Source of the DNA: Paracoccus sediminis
Lineage (GTDB): Bacteria > Pseudomonadota > Alphaproteobacteria > Rhodobacterales > Rhodobacteraceae
NCBI RefSeq assembly: GCF_900188295.1
Contig: NZ_FZNM01000004.1
Coordinates: 62,001 to 126,000, forward strand
Length of the DNA stretch: 64,000 nt
Direction of reading: 5' to 3'
The translations under genes and the position numbers were made by a program. Of the stretch, positions 1 through 8,685 are shown in pieces; positions within the stretch are counted from its first letter, which is position 1, and each line of letters starts with the position of its first letter. Below the pieces are notes generated by a model. It searched no databases. It worked only from the letters and a program-made list of their open reading frames with translations, and was not told the origin of the DNA.

Positions 1-374
1 AAAACAACAAGTTGCCCGGCACGATCGAGGAACTGTCGGGGGATCATTCGCTTGTGCGGCTTGCGACGGGGGAACTGATCGATGCGACCCCTGTCAACGT
101 CACGCAAAAGGGCCAGCAGACGCTGGTGTCGATCCGCCCCGAGCGGGTCGAGTTCAAGCCCGAGATGATGCCGCCGAACGCGCACATGATCGACGCCTCG
201 GTCATCGACGTCGTCTACATGGGCGACATCCTGCGCGCGCGGCTGAAGGTGGCGGGCAGCGACGATTTCGTGATGAAGATGCGCAACACCATCGGCCAGA
301 CAAGGCTGGCGCCCGGCCAGCAGATCAAGATCGGCTGGCATCCCGCCGATGCCCGCGCGCTGGACCCGGTCTGA
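1..374 (+). CDS. ABC transporter ATP-binding protein, C-terminal part (PotA-like), truncated by window edge
   Basis: The frame is open to the left edge (it reads NNK-LPGTIEEL), so this is only the last ~123 residues of an ABC ATPase; the nucleotide-binding domain lies outside. The visible part resembles the C-terminal TOBE/OB regulatory domain of polyamine-class importer ATPases, with the usual SIRPERVEF stretch near residue 40 of the fragment. It is followed on the same strand by two binding proteins and two permeases, which completes an importer. The internal TTG at 12 should not be taken as the start. Family assignment is by pattern and context; the substrate cannot be read from this fragment. 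Confidence 0.8.
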   Translation, partial: NNKLPGTIEELSGDHSLVRLATGELIDATPVNVTQKGQQTLVSIRPERVEFKPEMMPPNAHMIDASVIDVVYMGDILRARLKVAGSDDFVMKMRNTIGQTRLAPGQQIKIGWHPADARALDPV

Positions 375-450
375 CGGACCCGCGCCGCGTCCGCGTCTGC
401 GGGCCACCAATGACGGCAAATGTCGCATATCCTTGCAGTTGGAGTGATAG

Positions 451-1521
451 ATGAAGAAGACGCTCGCCCTTTCCACCGCGCTTGGCCTGATCGCCCTTCC
501 CGCGCTGGCCGACGTGAACCTGTTGTCCTGGGGTGGGGCCTATGGCAACAGCCACCTGGAAGCCTATGCCAAGCCCTTCGAGGCCGAGACGGGCATCAAG
601 GTGACGATGGCCGACGCCGACAACCCGGCCACGCCCATCAAGGCCATGGTCGAGGCCGGAAACGTCACCACCGACGTGGCATCCGTTGAATATGCCGACG
701 CGGTGCGCCTGTGCGACGAGGGCCTGCTGGAAACCATCGACCCGGCGATCCTGGTCGCGGCCGAGAATGGCACGCCCGCGGCGGACGATTTCATCGAAGG
801 CGCGGTCACGGAATGCTTCGTGGCGACCGACGTGTATTCGATGGTCCTGGCCTATGACGACAGCAAGTTCCCCGACGCCAAGCCCGCCAGCCCCGCCGAT
901 TTCTTCGATCTGGAAAAATTTCCCGGCAAGCGCACCATGCGCAAGGGCGCCAAGTTCAATCTGGAACTGGCGCTGATGGCCGACGGCGTTCCCGCCGCCG
1001 AGGTCTATGCGATCCTGTCCACCCCGGAGGGCGTGGACCGCGCCTTCGCCAAGCTGGAGACCATCAAGGACGAGGTGATCTGGTGGGAAGCCGGCGCCCA
1101 GCCCCCGCAACTGCTGGCGGATGGGGAAGTCACCATGGCCTATGCCTTCAACGGCCGCATCTTCAACGCCGCCCAGGGCGAGGGGAAACCCTTCAAGATC
1201 ATTTGGGACGGACAGATCTACGAGATGGAAGGCTGGGTCATCCCGAAGGGCGCCGAGAATCTGGAGGAAGCCAAGCAGTTCGTCGCCTGGACGACCTCGC
1301 CCGCCCCGCAGGCCCGCGCGGCCGAATTCATCAGCTATGGCCCGCCGCGTCGTTCCGCCGCCGCCCTTGTCGGCAACGTCGAGGGAACGGACGTGCCGAT
1401 GGGTCCGAACCTGCCCACGACCCAGGCCAACATGACCAACGCGCTGGGATCGGACCTGGATTTCTGGGTGGATCGCGATGCCGAGCTGAACGAACGTTTC
1501 AACAGCTGGCTTGCCGGCTGA
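451..1521 (+). CDS. ABC transporter periplasmic substrate-binding protein (spermidine/putrescine-type), copy 1
   Basis: 356 residues with a clear Sec signal peptide (residues 1-20, cleavage after ALPALA) followed by VNLLSWGGAY, the usual start of a PotD/PotF-like mature protein. The family binds polyamines or other small cations and some organic acids in the periplasm and hands them to the permeases. A second, clearly homologous binding protein follows 93 bp downstream; both share WGGAY, FPGKR, GVDRAFAKL, VIWWEAGAQP and a C-terminal ERFNSWLA. The ligand is not identifiable from sequence. An intergenic hairpin just after the stop may set relative expression. Confidence 0.88.
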   Translation: MKKTLALSTALGLIALPALADVNLLSWGGAYGNSHLEAYAKPFEAETGIKVTMADADNPATPIKAMVEAGNVTTDVASVEYADAVRLCDEGLLETIDPAILVAAENGTPAADDFIEGAVTECFVATDVYSMVLAYDDSKFPDAKPASPADFFDLEKFPGKRTMRKGAKFNLELALMADGVPAAEVYAILSTPEGVDRAFAKLETIKDEVIWWEAGAQPPQLLADGEVTMAYAFNGRIFNAAQGEGKPFKIIWDGQIYEMEGWVIPKGAENLEEAKQFVAWTTSPAPQARAAEFISYGPPRRSAAALVGNVEGTDVPMGPNLPTTQANMTNALGSDLDFWVDRDAELNERFNSWLAG

Positions 1522-1529
1522 CGCCGTCG

Positions 1530-1553
1530 GGGCGGGCCAAAAACCGCCCTTTC
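1530..1553 (+). terminator. intergenic hairpin after first binding-protein gene (attenuator-like)
   Basis: GGGCGG at 1530-1535 pairs with CCGCCC at 1544-1549 around an A-rich loop and is followed by TTT. It sits between two co-directional binding-protein genes, where such hairpins commonly cause partial termination or protect the upstream mRNA. Short stem, so modest confidence. Confidence 0.35.
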
Positions 1554-1614
1554 GCCCAGAAGGGCCAAGAACACGGGGCCATGCAGCCCATCAAACCAAC
1601 GGGAGTACTACAAC

Positions 1615-2691
1615 GTGAAAACCACTCTGGTCCTATCCACCGCGCTTGCGGGCATGGCCTTTGCCGCCACCGCGCAAGAGGTCAATGTCGTGTCCTGGGG
1701 CGGCGCCTATGAGGTCAGCCAGGTCGAGGCCTACAACAAGCCCTTCACCGCTGAAACCGGCATCACCGTAAACATGATTGCCGCCGACAACCCCTCGACC
1801 CCGCTCAAGGCGCAGATCGAGGCGAACAACGTCACCGGCGACGTGTTCGACGTCGAGGTCAGCGACGCGATCCGCCTGTGCGACGAAGGCGCCCTGGTCG
1901 AGATCGATCCGGCCATGCTGCCTGCCGCCCCGGACGGCACCCCCGCAGTCGAGGATTTCATCGACGGCGCCTTGCAGGATTGCGCGGTCGCCAACATCTT
2001 CTGGGGCACGGTCATCGCCTTCGACACCACCAAGTTCTCGGGCGACAAGCCTGCCTCGGCTGCGGACTTCTTTGATACCGAGAAGTTCCCCGGCAAGCGC
2101 GGGCTGCCGAAAAGCCCCAAGCGGACCATGTATCTGGCGTTGATCGCCGACGGCGTTCCCGCCGGCGAAGTCTATGACGTGCTGGCCACCCCCGAGGGCG
2201 TGGACCGGGCCTTCGCCAAGCTGGACACGATCAAGAACGACGTGATCTGGTGGGAAGCGGGCGCCCAGCCGGTGCAGCTTCTGGCCGACGGAGAGGTCGT
2301 GATGGCCACCGGCTATAACGGGCGCTTCTTCGACGCCATGGTGGGCGAGGGCAAGCCGTTCGAGATCATCTGGGATGGCCAGTACATGGACATGGACATG
2401 TTCGTGATCCCGAAGGGCGCGCCGAATCCCGAAGCCGCGATGGAATACCTGAAATTCGCCACCGACACGCAGCGGCTTGCGGATCAGGCGAAATACATCG
2501 CCTACGGCCCGTCGCGCAAATCCTCGGCCGCATTGGTGGGGATGTATCAGGACGGCAAGACCGAAATGGCGCCGCATATGCCGACCAATCCGCAATACCT
2601 GGAAACGGCCGTGATGGACGACCCGGAATTCTGGGCCGACCACGACGCCGAGATGACCGAGCGTTTCAACAGCTGGCTGGCCAGTTCCTGA
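1615..2691 (+). CDS. ABC transporter periplasmic substrate-binding protein (spermidine/putrescine-type), copy 2
   Basis: 358 residues, GTG start followed by a Sec signal peptide (about residues 1-20, cleavage ATA/QEV). The mature part starts VNVVSWGGAYEV and follows the first binding protein along its whole length, so the two are tandem paralogues. They differ most in the middle and near the C terminus, which would fit different ligand ranges served by one permease pair. An upstream GGGAGT lies 6-11 bases before the GTG. Function: periplasmic capture for the PotB/PotC-like permeases that follow. Confidence 0.87.
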   Translation: MKTTLVLSTALAGMAFAATAQEVNVVSWGGAYEVSQVEAYNKPFTAETGITVNMIAADNPSTPLKAQIEANNVTGDVFDVEVSDAIRLCDEGALVEIDPAMLPAAPDGTPAVEDFIDGALQDCAVANIFWGTVIAFDTTKFSGDKPASAADFFDTEKFPGKRGLPKSPKRTMYLALIADGVPAGEVYDVLATPEGVDRAFAKLDTIKNDVIWWEAGAQPVQLLADGEVVMATGYNGRFFDAMVGEGKPFEIIWDGQYMDMDMFVIPKGAPNPEAAMEYLKFATDTQRLADQAKYIAYGPSRKSSAALVGMYQDGKTEMAPHMPTNPQYLETAVMDDPEFWADHDAEMTERFNSWLASS

Positions 2692-2702
2692 TCCTGACGA
2701 CC

Positions 2703-2732
2703 GCCGCCGTTCCGCCTTGCCGGGACGGCGGC
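2703..2732 (+). terminator. stable intergenic hairpin between binding protein and permease genes
   Basis: An 11-bp stem, GCCGCCGTTCC (2703-2713) with GGGACGGCGGC (2722-2732), one G-T pair, lies between the second binding-protein gene and the permeases. There is no T-run. Hairpins here usually keep the binding-protein message abundant relative to the membrane components. Confidence 0.5.
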
Positions 2733-2754
2733 CTTGAAAACCTTTGGGGATTTC

Positions 2755-4053
2755 ATGGCGAACGCACTTGATCCGCACGCCGCCGTTGTGGCGACCGCCA
2801 CCGGCCTGACCGATGGGGGGCTGCGGACCGCCGATGGCAAACCCCTGGCCCGCGCCCTGGCCCGATCCCAGTCGCTGGCCCGCCGCCGCGCCTTTTTGCT
2901 GGTGCTGCCGCTGTTGGCCTTCATTCTGATAACCTTCGTGGTGCCGATCGGGCAGATGCTGCAACGATCATTCTATAACGACGGCTTTTCCGCCCACATG
3001 CCCGCGCTGTCGCAATGGTTCGCCGACAACCCGCGCGGAACCGAACCCGACGACGCCGCCTGGACGGCCCTTGCCACCGACCTCCAGGCGTCGGCCGAAG
3101 CGCGGACCATCGGCATCGTCGGCACCCGCATCAACTATGACGTGCCGGGCACGCGGTCCCTGTTCACCTCGACCGGCCGGCAGGTGCGCCGGGGGCTGGA
3201 GCCGCCCTATCAGGCCGCCCTGCTGGACATCGACGAGGAATGGGGCGATCCCAGGCTGTGGTCGGCGATGCGCGATGCCTCGACGCCCTTGACAAGCAAC
3301 TTCTATCTGGCCGCCGTGGACCGCACGCGCGCCGACGACGGCAGCGTCGTCCAGGTCGAGGAGCGCCAGCAAGTCTATGTGATGCTGTTCATGCGCACCT
3401 TCTGGCTGTCGCTGGTCATCACCTTTGTCACCTTCGTCTTGGGCTTTCCCATCGCACACCTTCTGGCGACCCTGCCGATGCGGAAATCCAACATGCTGAT
3501 GATCCTGGTGCTGCTGCCGTTCTGGACCTCGCTGCTGGTTCGAACCACAAGCTGGATGGTGCTGTTGCAGCAGCAGGGGGTTATCAACGACATCCTGGTC
3601 TGGATGGGCGTCATCGGCGGCAGCCAGCGGTTGCAGATGATCTATAACCAGACGGGCACGATCATCGCCATGACCCATATCCTGCTGCCCTTCATGATCC
3701 TGCCGCTGTATTCGGTGATGCGCACGATCAACCCGTCCTATGTCCGCGCCGCGCGGTCCCTGGGCGCCACAAGCTGGACCGCGTTCCGCCGGGTGTATTT
3801 CCCGCAGACGCTGCCGGGGCTGGGGGCGGGGGCGCTTCTGGTCTTCATCCTGGCGGTCGGATACTATATCACGCCCGCCCTGGTCGGCGGATCGTCGGGC
3901 CAGCTGATTTCCAACATGATCGCGATGCACATGACCGACACGCTGAACTGGTCGATGGCGGCGGCACTGGCCGCGCTGCTGCTGGGCGCGGTCCTGCTGC
4001 TGTATTGGGTGTATGACCGGATGGTCGGCATCGACAACCTGAAGCTGGGGTGA
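2755..4053 (+). CDS. ABC transporter permease (PotB-like)
   Basis: 432 residues from ATG 2755, chosen over the in-frame TTG at 2734 because GGGGAT lies at proper spacing before it. One membrane segment near residues 40-65 is followed by an unusually long periplasmic stretch (~150 residues), then about five more segments. The cytoplasmic EAA loop that docks on the ATPase is visible as AARSLGATSWTAFRRVYFPQ. It forms the channel with the PotC-like protein encoded 3 bases downstream. Polyamine-type by family; the large first periplasmic loop is longer than in E. coli PotB. Confidence 0.85.
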   Translation: MANALDPHAAVVATATGLTDGGLRTADGKPLARALARSQSLARRRAFLLVLPLLAFILITFVVPIGQMLQRSFYNDGFSAHMPALSQWFADNPRGTEPDDAAWTALATDLQASAEARTIGIVGTRINYDVPGTRSLFTSTGRQVRRGLEPPYQAALLDIDEEWGDPRLWSAMRDASTPLTSNFYLAAVDRTRADDGSVVQVEERQQVYVMLFMRTFWLSLVITFVTFVLGFPIAHLLATLPMRKSNMLMILVLLPFWTSLLVRTTSWMVLLQQQGVINDILVWMGVIGGSQRLQMIYNQTGTIIAMTHILLPFMILPLYSVMRTINPSYVRAARSLGATSWTAFRRVYFPQTLPGLGAGALLVFILAVGYYITPALVGGSSGQLISNMIAMHMTDTLNWSMAAALAALLLGAVLLLYWVYDRMVGIDNLKLG

Positions 4054-4056
4054 TCC

Positions 4057-5007
4057 GTGGCTGTTCCGACCTATGCAACCCCGCTGGAGCGTGTCTGGCA
4101 CTATGCCTATCTGGTGATCTGCGGGCTGATCTTCTTTTTCCTGATCGCGCCCATCGTCGTCATCATCCCGCTGTCCTTCAACGCCGAGCCTTACTTCACC
4201 TTTACGGACCGGATGCTGTCCTTCGACCCCGAAGGATACAGCACGCGGTGGTATGAAAGCCTGTTGACGTTCGGAATGCAGAACCCCGACACCACGGGCT
4301 GGGCCTTCTGGTCGGATGCCTGGGCCAACGCCAACTGGATCAAGGCCGCCAAGAACTCGATCATCATCGGGGTCTGTTCGACCCTGCTGGCCACCGTGCT
4401 GGGCACCTTGGCCGCGCTTGGCCTGTCGCGCCCCGAGATGCCGTTCCGCCGGGCGATCATGGCGATCCTGATTTCGCCCATGATCGTGCCGCTTATCATC
4501 ACGGCGACGGGCATGTTCTTCTTCTATTCGAATCCCTGCGAACTGCTGGGCCTTTTCGGCCTGCCCACGAATTGCGGGCGTCTGGCGGGAACCTATGCCG
4601 GCGTGATCCTGGCCCATGCGACGCTGGGCATACCGTTCGTCATCATCACCGTCACGGCGACACTGGTGGGGTTCGACCAGTCGCTGAACCGGGCCGCGGC
4701 ATCGCTGGGGGCCAATCCGCGCACCACCTTTTTCCGGGTGACCATGCCGCTGATCCTGCCGGGCGTGATTTCGGGCGCGCTGTTCGCCTTTGTGACCAGC
4801 TTCGACGAGGTGGTGGCGGTGCTGTTCATCGCCGGGCCGGACCAGCAGACGATCCCGCGCCAGATGTGGAACGGCATCCGCGAACAGATCAGCCCGGCCA
4901 TCCTGGCGGTGGCGACGCTGCTGGTGATCTTTTCCATCGGGCTTCTGACCACGGTGGAACTGCTGCGCCGCCGGTCGGAACGCATCCGGGGCGTGACGCC
5001 GCGCTGA
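4057..5007 (+). CDS. ABC transporter permease (PotC-like)
   Basis: 316 residues from a GTG three bases after the stop of the first permease gene, so translation is probably coupled. Six membrane segments are expected; the first is near residues 20-40. The EAA docking loop reads NRAAASLGANPRTTFFRVTMP at about residues 208-228. It is the last gene of the importer: the next gene converges from the other strand, leaving two bases between stops. Inner-membrane partner of the PotB-like protein. Confidence 0.85.
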   Translation: MAVPTYATPLERVWHYAYLVICGLIFFFLIAPIVVIIPLSFNAEPYFTFTDRMLSFDPEGYSTRWYESLLTFGMQNPDTTGWAFWSDAWANANWIKAAKNSIIIGVCSTLLATVLGTLAALGLSRPEMPFRRAIMAILISPMIVPLIITATGMFFFYSNPCELLGLFGLPTNCGRLAGTYAGVILAHATLGIPFVIITVTATLVGFDQSLNRAAASLGANPRTTFFRVTMPLILPGVISGALFAFVTSFDEVVAVLFIAGPDQQTIPRQMWNGIREQISPAILAVATLLVIFSIGLLTTVELLRRRSERIRGVTPR

Positions 5008-5009
5008 GG

Positions 5010-5954
5010 TCAGGGCAGGATCGCCAGCCACATCCAGATCGACACAACCGATACGGCGGTGCCGCCCAGCACCGTCGTCGCCGCAACGCGTTTGGCGGCG
5101 CCATAGAGATTCGCGAACAGATAGGCGTTCACCCCCGGTGCCATCGCCGCCGTCATCACCGCCGACCGCAGGCCCGCGTCGTCCAGTCCCGTCAGGCGGC
5201 CAAGCCCATAGGCCAGACCGGGATGGACCAGCAGCGAACAGGCGCAGCACAGCGCGATGGCGCCCGCATCGCCTTCGGGACGATACCGGTAAAGAACGCC
5301 GCCCAGGCCGAACAGCGCGGCGGGCAGGGCGGAACCGGCGATCATGTCCACGGCGGCCCAGAAGCCTTCGGGCATGACCAGGCCCGCCTGGATCAGCACG
5401 TTCATCGATACGCCGGTCAGGATCCCGATCACAAGGGGCGTTCGCAGCACCCCCGTCACGGCGCGCAGGGCGACGCGCCCCACGGACAGCCCGCTGCCTC
5501 GGGCGCGCGTGAACTCCATCACCGTGATGCCGAAGGTATAGAGCAGCGGCGAATGGATCGCGATGATCGCCCAGTTGCCCGCCAGCGAATCCGGGCCATA
5601 GGCGCGTTCCATGATCGGGATGCCCAGCAGCAGGCTGTTGGAAAACAGGCAGGTGAAGCCGATCGCCACGCAATCCATCGGCGGACGGTTGAACAGGAAG
5701 CGCGCCCCGGCCCAGCCGATCAGATAGCTGGAAAAGGCGCCGATATAGAAGGGCAGCAACAGGCCGAGGCGGAATTCCGTCCCCAGATCCAGCCGGGCCA
5801 TGGACGCGAACAGCAGCGTCGGCGCGGCGAAGTTCTGGGCAAAGACCATAAGCCCGTCCACCGCGCTTTCGCGGAAAATGCCGCGCCAGGCGACCAGATA
5901 GCCGAAGCCCACGATCAGGAAGACCGGAACGATGATGTTGAACAGCGCGGTCAC
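5010..5954 (-). CDS. AEC-family (auxin efflux carrier-like) transporter
   Basis: 314 residues, GTG start at 5954, strongly hydrophobic throughout with roughly ten membrane segments. The N terminus (LFNIIVPVFLIVGFGYL) and two-repeat arrangement are typical of the bacterial AEC family, which exports or exchanges carboxylates such as malate or malonate. Its start overlaps the stop of the MBL hydrolase gene by 4 bp (GTGA), so it closes a leftward operon. The substrate is not predictable. Confidence 0.8.
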   Translation of the reverse strand: MTALFNIIVPVFLIVGFGYLVAWRGIFRESAVDGLMVFAQNFAAPTLLFASMARLDLGTEFRLGLLLPFYIGAFSSYLIGWAGARFLFNRPPMDCVAIGFTCLFSNSLLLGIPIMERAYGPDSLAGNWAIIAIHSPLLYTFGITVMEFTRARGSGLSVGRVALRAVTGVLRTPLVIGILTGVSMNVLIQAGLVMPEGFWAAVDMIAGSALPAALFGLGGVLYRYRPEGDAGAIALCCACSLLVHPGLAYGLGRLTGLDDAGLRSAVMTAAMAPGVNAYLFANLYGAAKRVAATTVLGGTAVSVVSIWMWLAILP

Positions 5955-6769
5955 AGCACCGCCGGGTGGTCGGGCGTGTCCGAGGTCGTCTCGATCACCA
6001 TGCCGTCGAAGGCGGGCTGCACATGATCGGGCGTCGTCGCCGCGACCGTGGCATGGTCCATGTCGATGTGCATGTTCGTCAGGACTGCGCGCGGCGTTCC
6101 CGCATGGGCGATCCAGTCCAGCGCCTGCGCCAGATGGGCATGGCTGGGATGGGGCGCCGGGCGCAGGGCGTCGCAGACAAAGACCTCGGCCCCGTGGATC
6201 AGCGGCCAGGCGGGATGGGGGATGTCGGACACATCGGGCAGATACACCAGACCGCCGATGCGCAGGCCCAGGGCGGTGATCTCTCCGTGCTGGACGCGAA
6301 AGGGGATCAGCGTGACGGGGCCGCCCGGCCCGGTGACGATGATCGGCCCGTCGATGCGGCGCAGGTCGCAGATCGGCGGATAGAAGCTGCCGGGCGGCGT
6401 TTCGAAGATATAGCCGAAGCGGCCCAGCAACGCTTCCGAGGTCGGCATGTCGGCCCAGGCGGGGATGCGCCGGCCGGCGTTGTAGGCCACCTGCCGCAGG
6501 TCGTCGATGCCGTGGACATGATCGGCATGGGGATGGGTATAGACCACCGCGTCCAGCGTGGCGACATTGGCGTCAAGCAGCTGCGGCACCAGATCGGGAC
6601 CGGTATCGACCAGCACCTGCGTCGTGCCATCGGCGCCGGGGCGTTCCACCAGCAGGGAACAGCGGCGGCGGCGGTTTTTCGGATTGGCGGGGTCGCAATC
6701 GCCCCATCGGTTCCCCAGGCGCGGCACGCCGCCCGACGATCCGCAACCCAGGATCGTCGCGCGGATCAT
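5951..6769 (-). CDS. MBL-fold metallohydrolase (PhnP-like)
   Basis: 272 residues. The metallo-beta-lactamase fold signature HPHADH lies near residue 78, in THPHADHVHGIDDLR, and further metal ligands are expected in the QHGE and NMHIDMDH stretches. The N terminus, ATILGCGSSGGVPRLG, is typical of the PhnP/RNase Z-like branch that hydrolyses cyclic phosphodiesters. The gene overlaps tatD by 4 bp upstream and the AEC transporter by 4 bp downstream. This MBL gene next to tatD and holB is a common alphaproteobacterial arrangement. The exact substrate is unknown. Confidence 0.83.
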   Translation of the reverse strand: MIRATILGCGSSGGVPRLGNRWGDCDPANPKNRRRRCSLLVERPGADGTTQVLVDTGPDLVPQLLDANVATLDAVVYTHPHADHVHGIDDLRQVAYNAGRRIPAWADMPTSEALLGRFGYIFETPPGSFYPPICDLRRIDGPIIVTGPGGPVTLIPFRVQHGEITALGLRIGGLVYLPDVSDIPHPAWPLIHGAEVFVCDALRPAPHPSHAHLAQALDWIAHAGTPRAVLTNMHIDMDHATVAATTPDHVQPAFDGMVIETTSDTPDHPAVL

Positions 6770-7575
6770 GCGACAGGTTCTTTTGCGGCCTTGGGAAACA
6801 GCCGGTCGAAGTTGGCCGAGGTTTGCGCCGCGAACTGCGGATAATCCATGCCGAACACCCCGGCCACCAGGGCGGCGGTCTTGGCGACATAGGCCGGCTC
6901 GTTCCGACGGCCGCGATGTGGGGGCGGGGCAAGATAGGGGCTGTCGGTCTCGACCAGAATGCGGTCCACGGGGGCGGCGGCAAAGATCGCGCGCAGATCG
7001 TCCGACCGCGGGAACGCCGCGATGCCCGACATCGACAGATAGAAGCCCAGGTCAAGCGCCGTTCGCGCCAGGGCCGCGCCCGAGGTGAAGCAGTGCATCA
7101 CGCAGGTGAACGCGCCCGCGCGGTGTTCTTCGGCCAGGATGCGGGCCATGTCCGCGTCGGCGTCGCGGGAATGGACGATCAGGGGCAATCCGGTCCGGCG
7201 CGCGGCCTCGATATGGATGCGCAGGCTTTCGGCCTGCCGGGCGGAACTATCGGCGGTGTAATGATAGTCCAGCCCGGTTTCGCCGATGCCCACGAATTTC
7301 GGATGCCCTGACAGGGCGACAAGCTGGTCGACTGTCGCCAGCGGCTCCTCGGCCGCGCTCATCGGGTGGGTTCCGGCGGCATAGAAAACCCCGTCAAAGC
7401 GTTCGGCAAGCGCGCGGACCTGGGGTTCCTGCCGCAACCGGGTGCAGATCGTGACCATCCGCGTCACGCCTGCCGCGCGGGCGCGGGCGACCAGGGCGTC
7501 GTGTTCGCCTTCGAAATCCGGGAAATCCAGATGGCAATGGCTATCGACGATCGGCACGGGGACCGCGTGGGACAT
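6766..7575 (-). CDS. TatD-family metal-dependent DNase/hydrolase
   Basis: 269 residues, amidohydrolase-like TIM barrel. Metal-binding and catalytic motifs are in order: DSHCHLDF at the N terminus, GIGETGLDYHY, HSRDAD, HCFTSG and ETDSPYLAP. Family members act as 3'-5' exonucleases and in DNA repair. It lies 3 bp after holB and overlaps the MBL hydrolase gene by 4 bp, the usual tmk-holB-tatD order. Cytoplasmic. Confidence 0.93.
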   Translation of the reverse strand: MSHAVPVPIVDSHCHLDFPDFEGEHDALVARARAAGVTRMVTICTRLRQEPQVRALAERFDGVFYAAGTHPMSAAEEPLATVDQLVALSGHPKFVGIGETGLDYHYTADSSARQAESLRIHIEAARRTGLPLIVHSRDADADMARILAEEHRAGAFTCVMHCFTSGAALARTALDLGFYLSMSGIAAFPRSDDLRAIFAAAPVDRILVETDSPYLAPPPHRGRRNEPAYVAKTAALVAGVFGMDYPQFAAQTSANFDRLFPKAAKEPVA

Positions 7576-7578
7576 GGA

Positions 7579-8685
7579 TCAACCTTTGGCTGGCGGGGCG
7601 GATCGCGCGGGCGACAGATGCGCCAGCTCCAGCAGCATATCCATCACCAGGGCGGCGGGGTCAAGATTGACCGCCCGGCCTGTGCGGGCGCGCCCCGACA
7701 GCCGCGGCTGCGCATCGGCCCAGGCGCGGGCGGCCGCGTCATCGGGCGAAATCCGGGCCAGCAGCGCCCCTTCGCCCCGCGCGGCCTGGGGCAGGGGCGG
7801 ACCCATCAGCCCCGCGCGGGCGGTGCGGGCTAGAAAGCGGTCCAGCACCGTCATCGTCAGGTCGAAGGGGTCGCCATCAGCCCCCGGCCGGCCGGCCGCG
7901 CCGTCGGCAAAACCGGCGGCAAGCGGGCGGTCCAGCCGGGGCAGGGAAGCCATCAGATCCACAAGCTGCTGATAGCGATCCAGCCCGCCTTGCCCGGCCA
8001 GTCGCAAGGCCTCGCCCACGGAACCGTCGGACAACGCCGCCAGGGCCTCGGCGTCCTCGTTGATGCCCAGATGCGCCAAGACGTCGCCCATCCGCGCGGG
8101 ATTCAGCGGCGACAGGCGCAGCGTGCGGCAGCGCGACCGGATGGTCGGCAGCAGGCCCGCAGGCTGGTGCGCGACAATCAGGATCAGGGCGTCGGCGGGC
8201 GGTTCCTCCAGAATCTTCAGCAGGGCATTGGCGGCGGCGATGTTCATGTCGTCGGCGGCGTCGATGATGGCGACGCGGCGCCCGCCCTCGGACGCCGACA
8301 GGTGAAAGAACGACAAGAGCTTGCGGATCTCGTCCACGGTGATCTGCGCGGACAGGCGCCCGGCCTTGTCGTCCCAGGGGCGGCGGACCAAGTGCAGGCG
8401 GGGTTCGGACAGGACTTTGACGCGCCGCGCTTCGGGGGTGTCGGTGGCGCCAAAGGGACCGGTCGCGCCCGACAGCATCCAGCGGGCGATGGCCCAGGCC
8501 AGCGTGGCCTTGCCCACCCCGCGCGGCCCGGTCAGCAGCCAGGCATGATGCAGCCGCCCGCCCTGCGCAGCACCGGTGAATTCGTCGATGGCGCTGTCCT
8601 GCCCGATCACGCGGTCCGTGTGGCGCGGATGGGGCGCGCCCGGAACGCGGTCGGGTTCGGGAATGTCGTCCAGTTCGGTCTTCAC
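7579..8685 (-). CDS. holB: DNA polymerase III subunit delta'
   Basis: 368 residues, GTG start. N-terminal AAA+ domain with P-loop GPRGVGKATLAWAIA at about residues 53-67, a Walker B-type AIIDAADDMN stretch, and an SRC motif (RSRCRTLRL). It is a clamp-loader subunit that, with delta and tau/gamma, opens the sliding clamp onto DNA. Start overlaps the tmk stop by 4 bp; tatD follows 3 bp downstream. The zinc-binding cysteines seen in E. coli HolB are not evident, as is usual in this class. Confidence 0.92.
   Translation of the reverse strand: MKTELDDIPEPDRVPGAPHPRHTDRVIGQDSAIDEFTGAAQGGRLHHAWLLTGPRGVGKATLAWAIARWMLSGATGPFGATDTPEARRVKVLSEPRLHLVRRPWDDKAGRLSAQITVDEIRKLLSFFHLSASEGGRRVAIIDAADDMNIAAANALLKILEEPPADALILIVAHQPAGLLPTIRSRCRTLRLSPLNPARMGDVLAHLGINEDAEALAALSDGSVGEALRLAGQGGLDRYQQLVDLMASLPRLDRPLAAGFADGAAGRPGADGDPFDLTMTVLDRFLARTARAGLMGPPLPQAARGEGALLARISPDDAAARAWADAQPRLSGRARTGRAVNLDPAALVMDMLLELAHLSPARSAPPAKG

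Noticed and set aside
2968..5673. 901-codon minus-strand frame across the permease genes
   Set aside because: Antisense to two clear ABC permeases and the AEC gene's frame; composition is typical of a shadow and no domain is visible.
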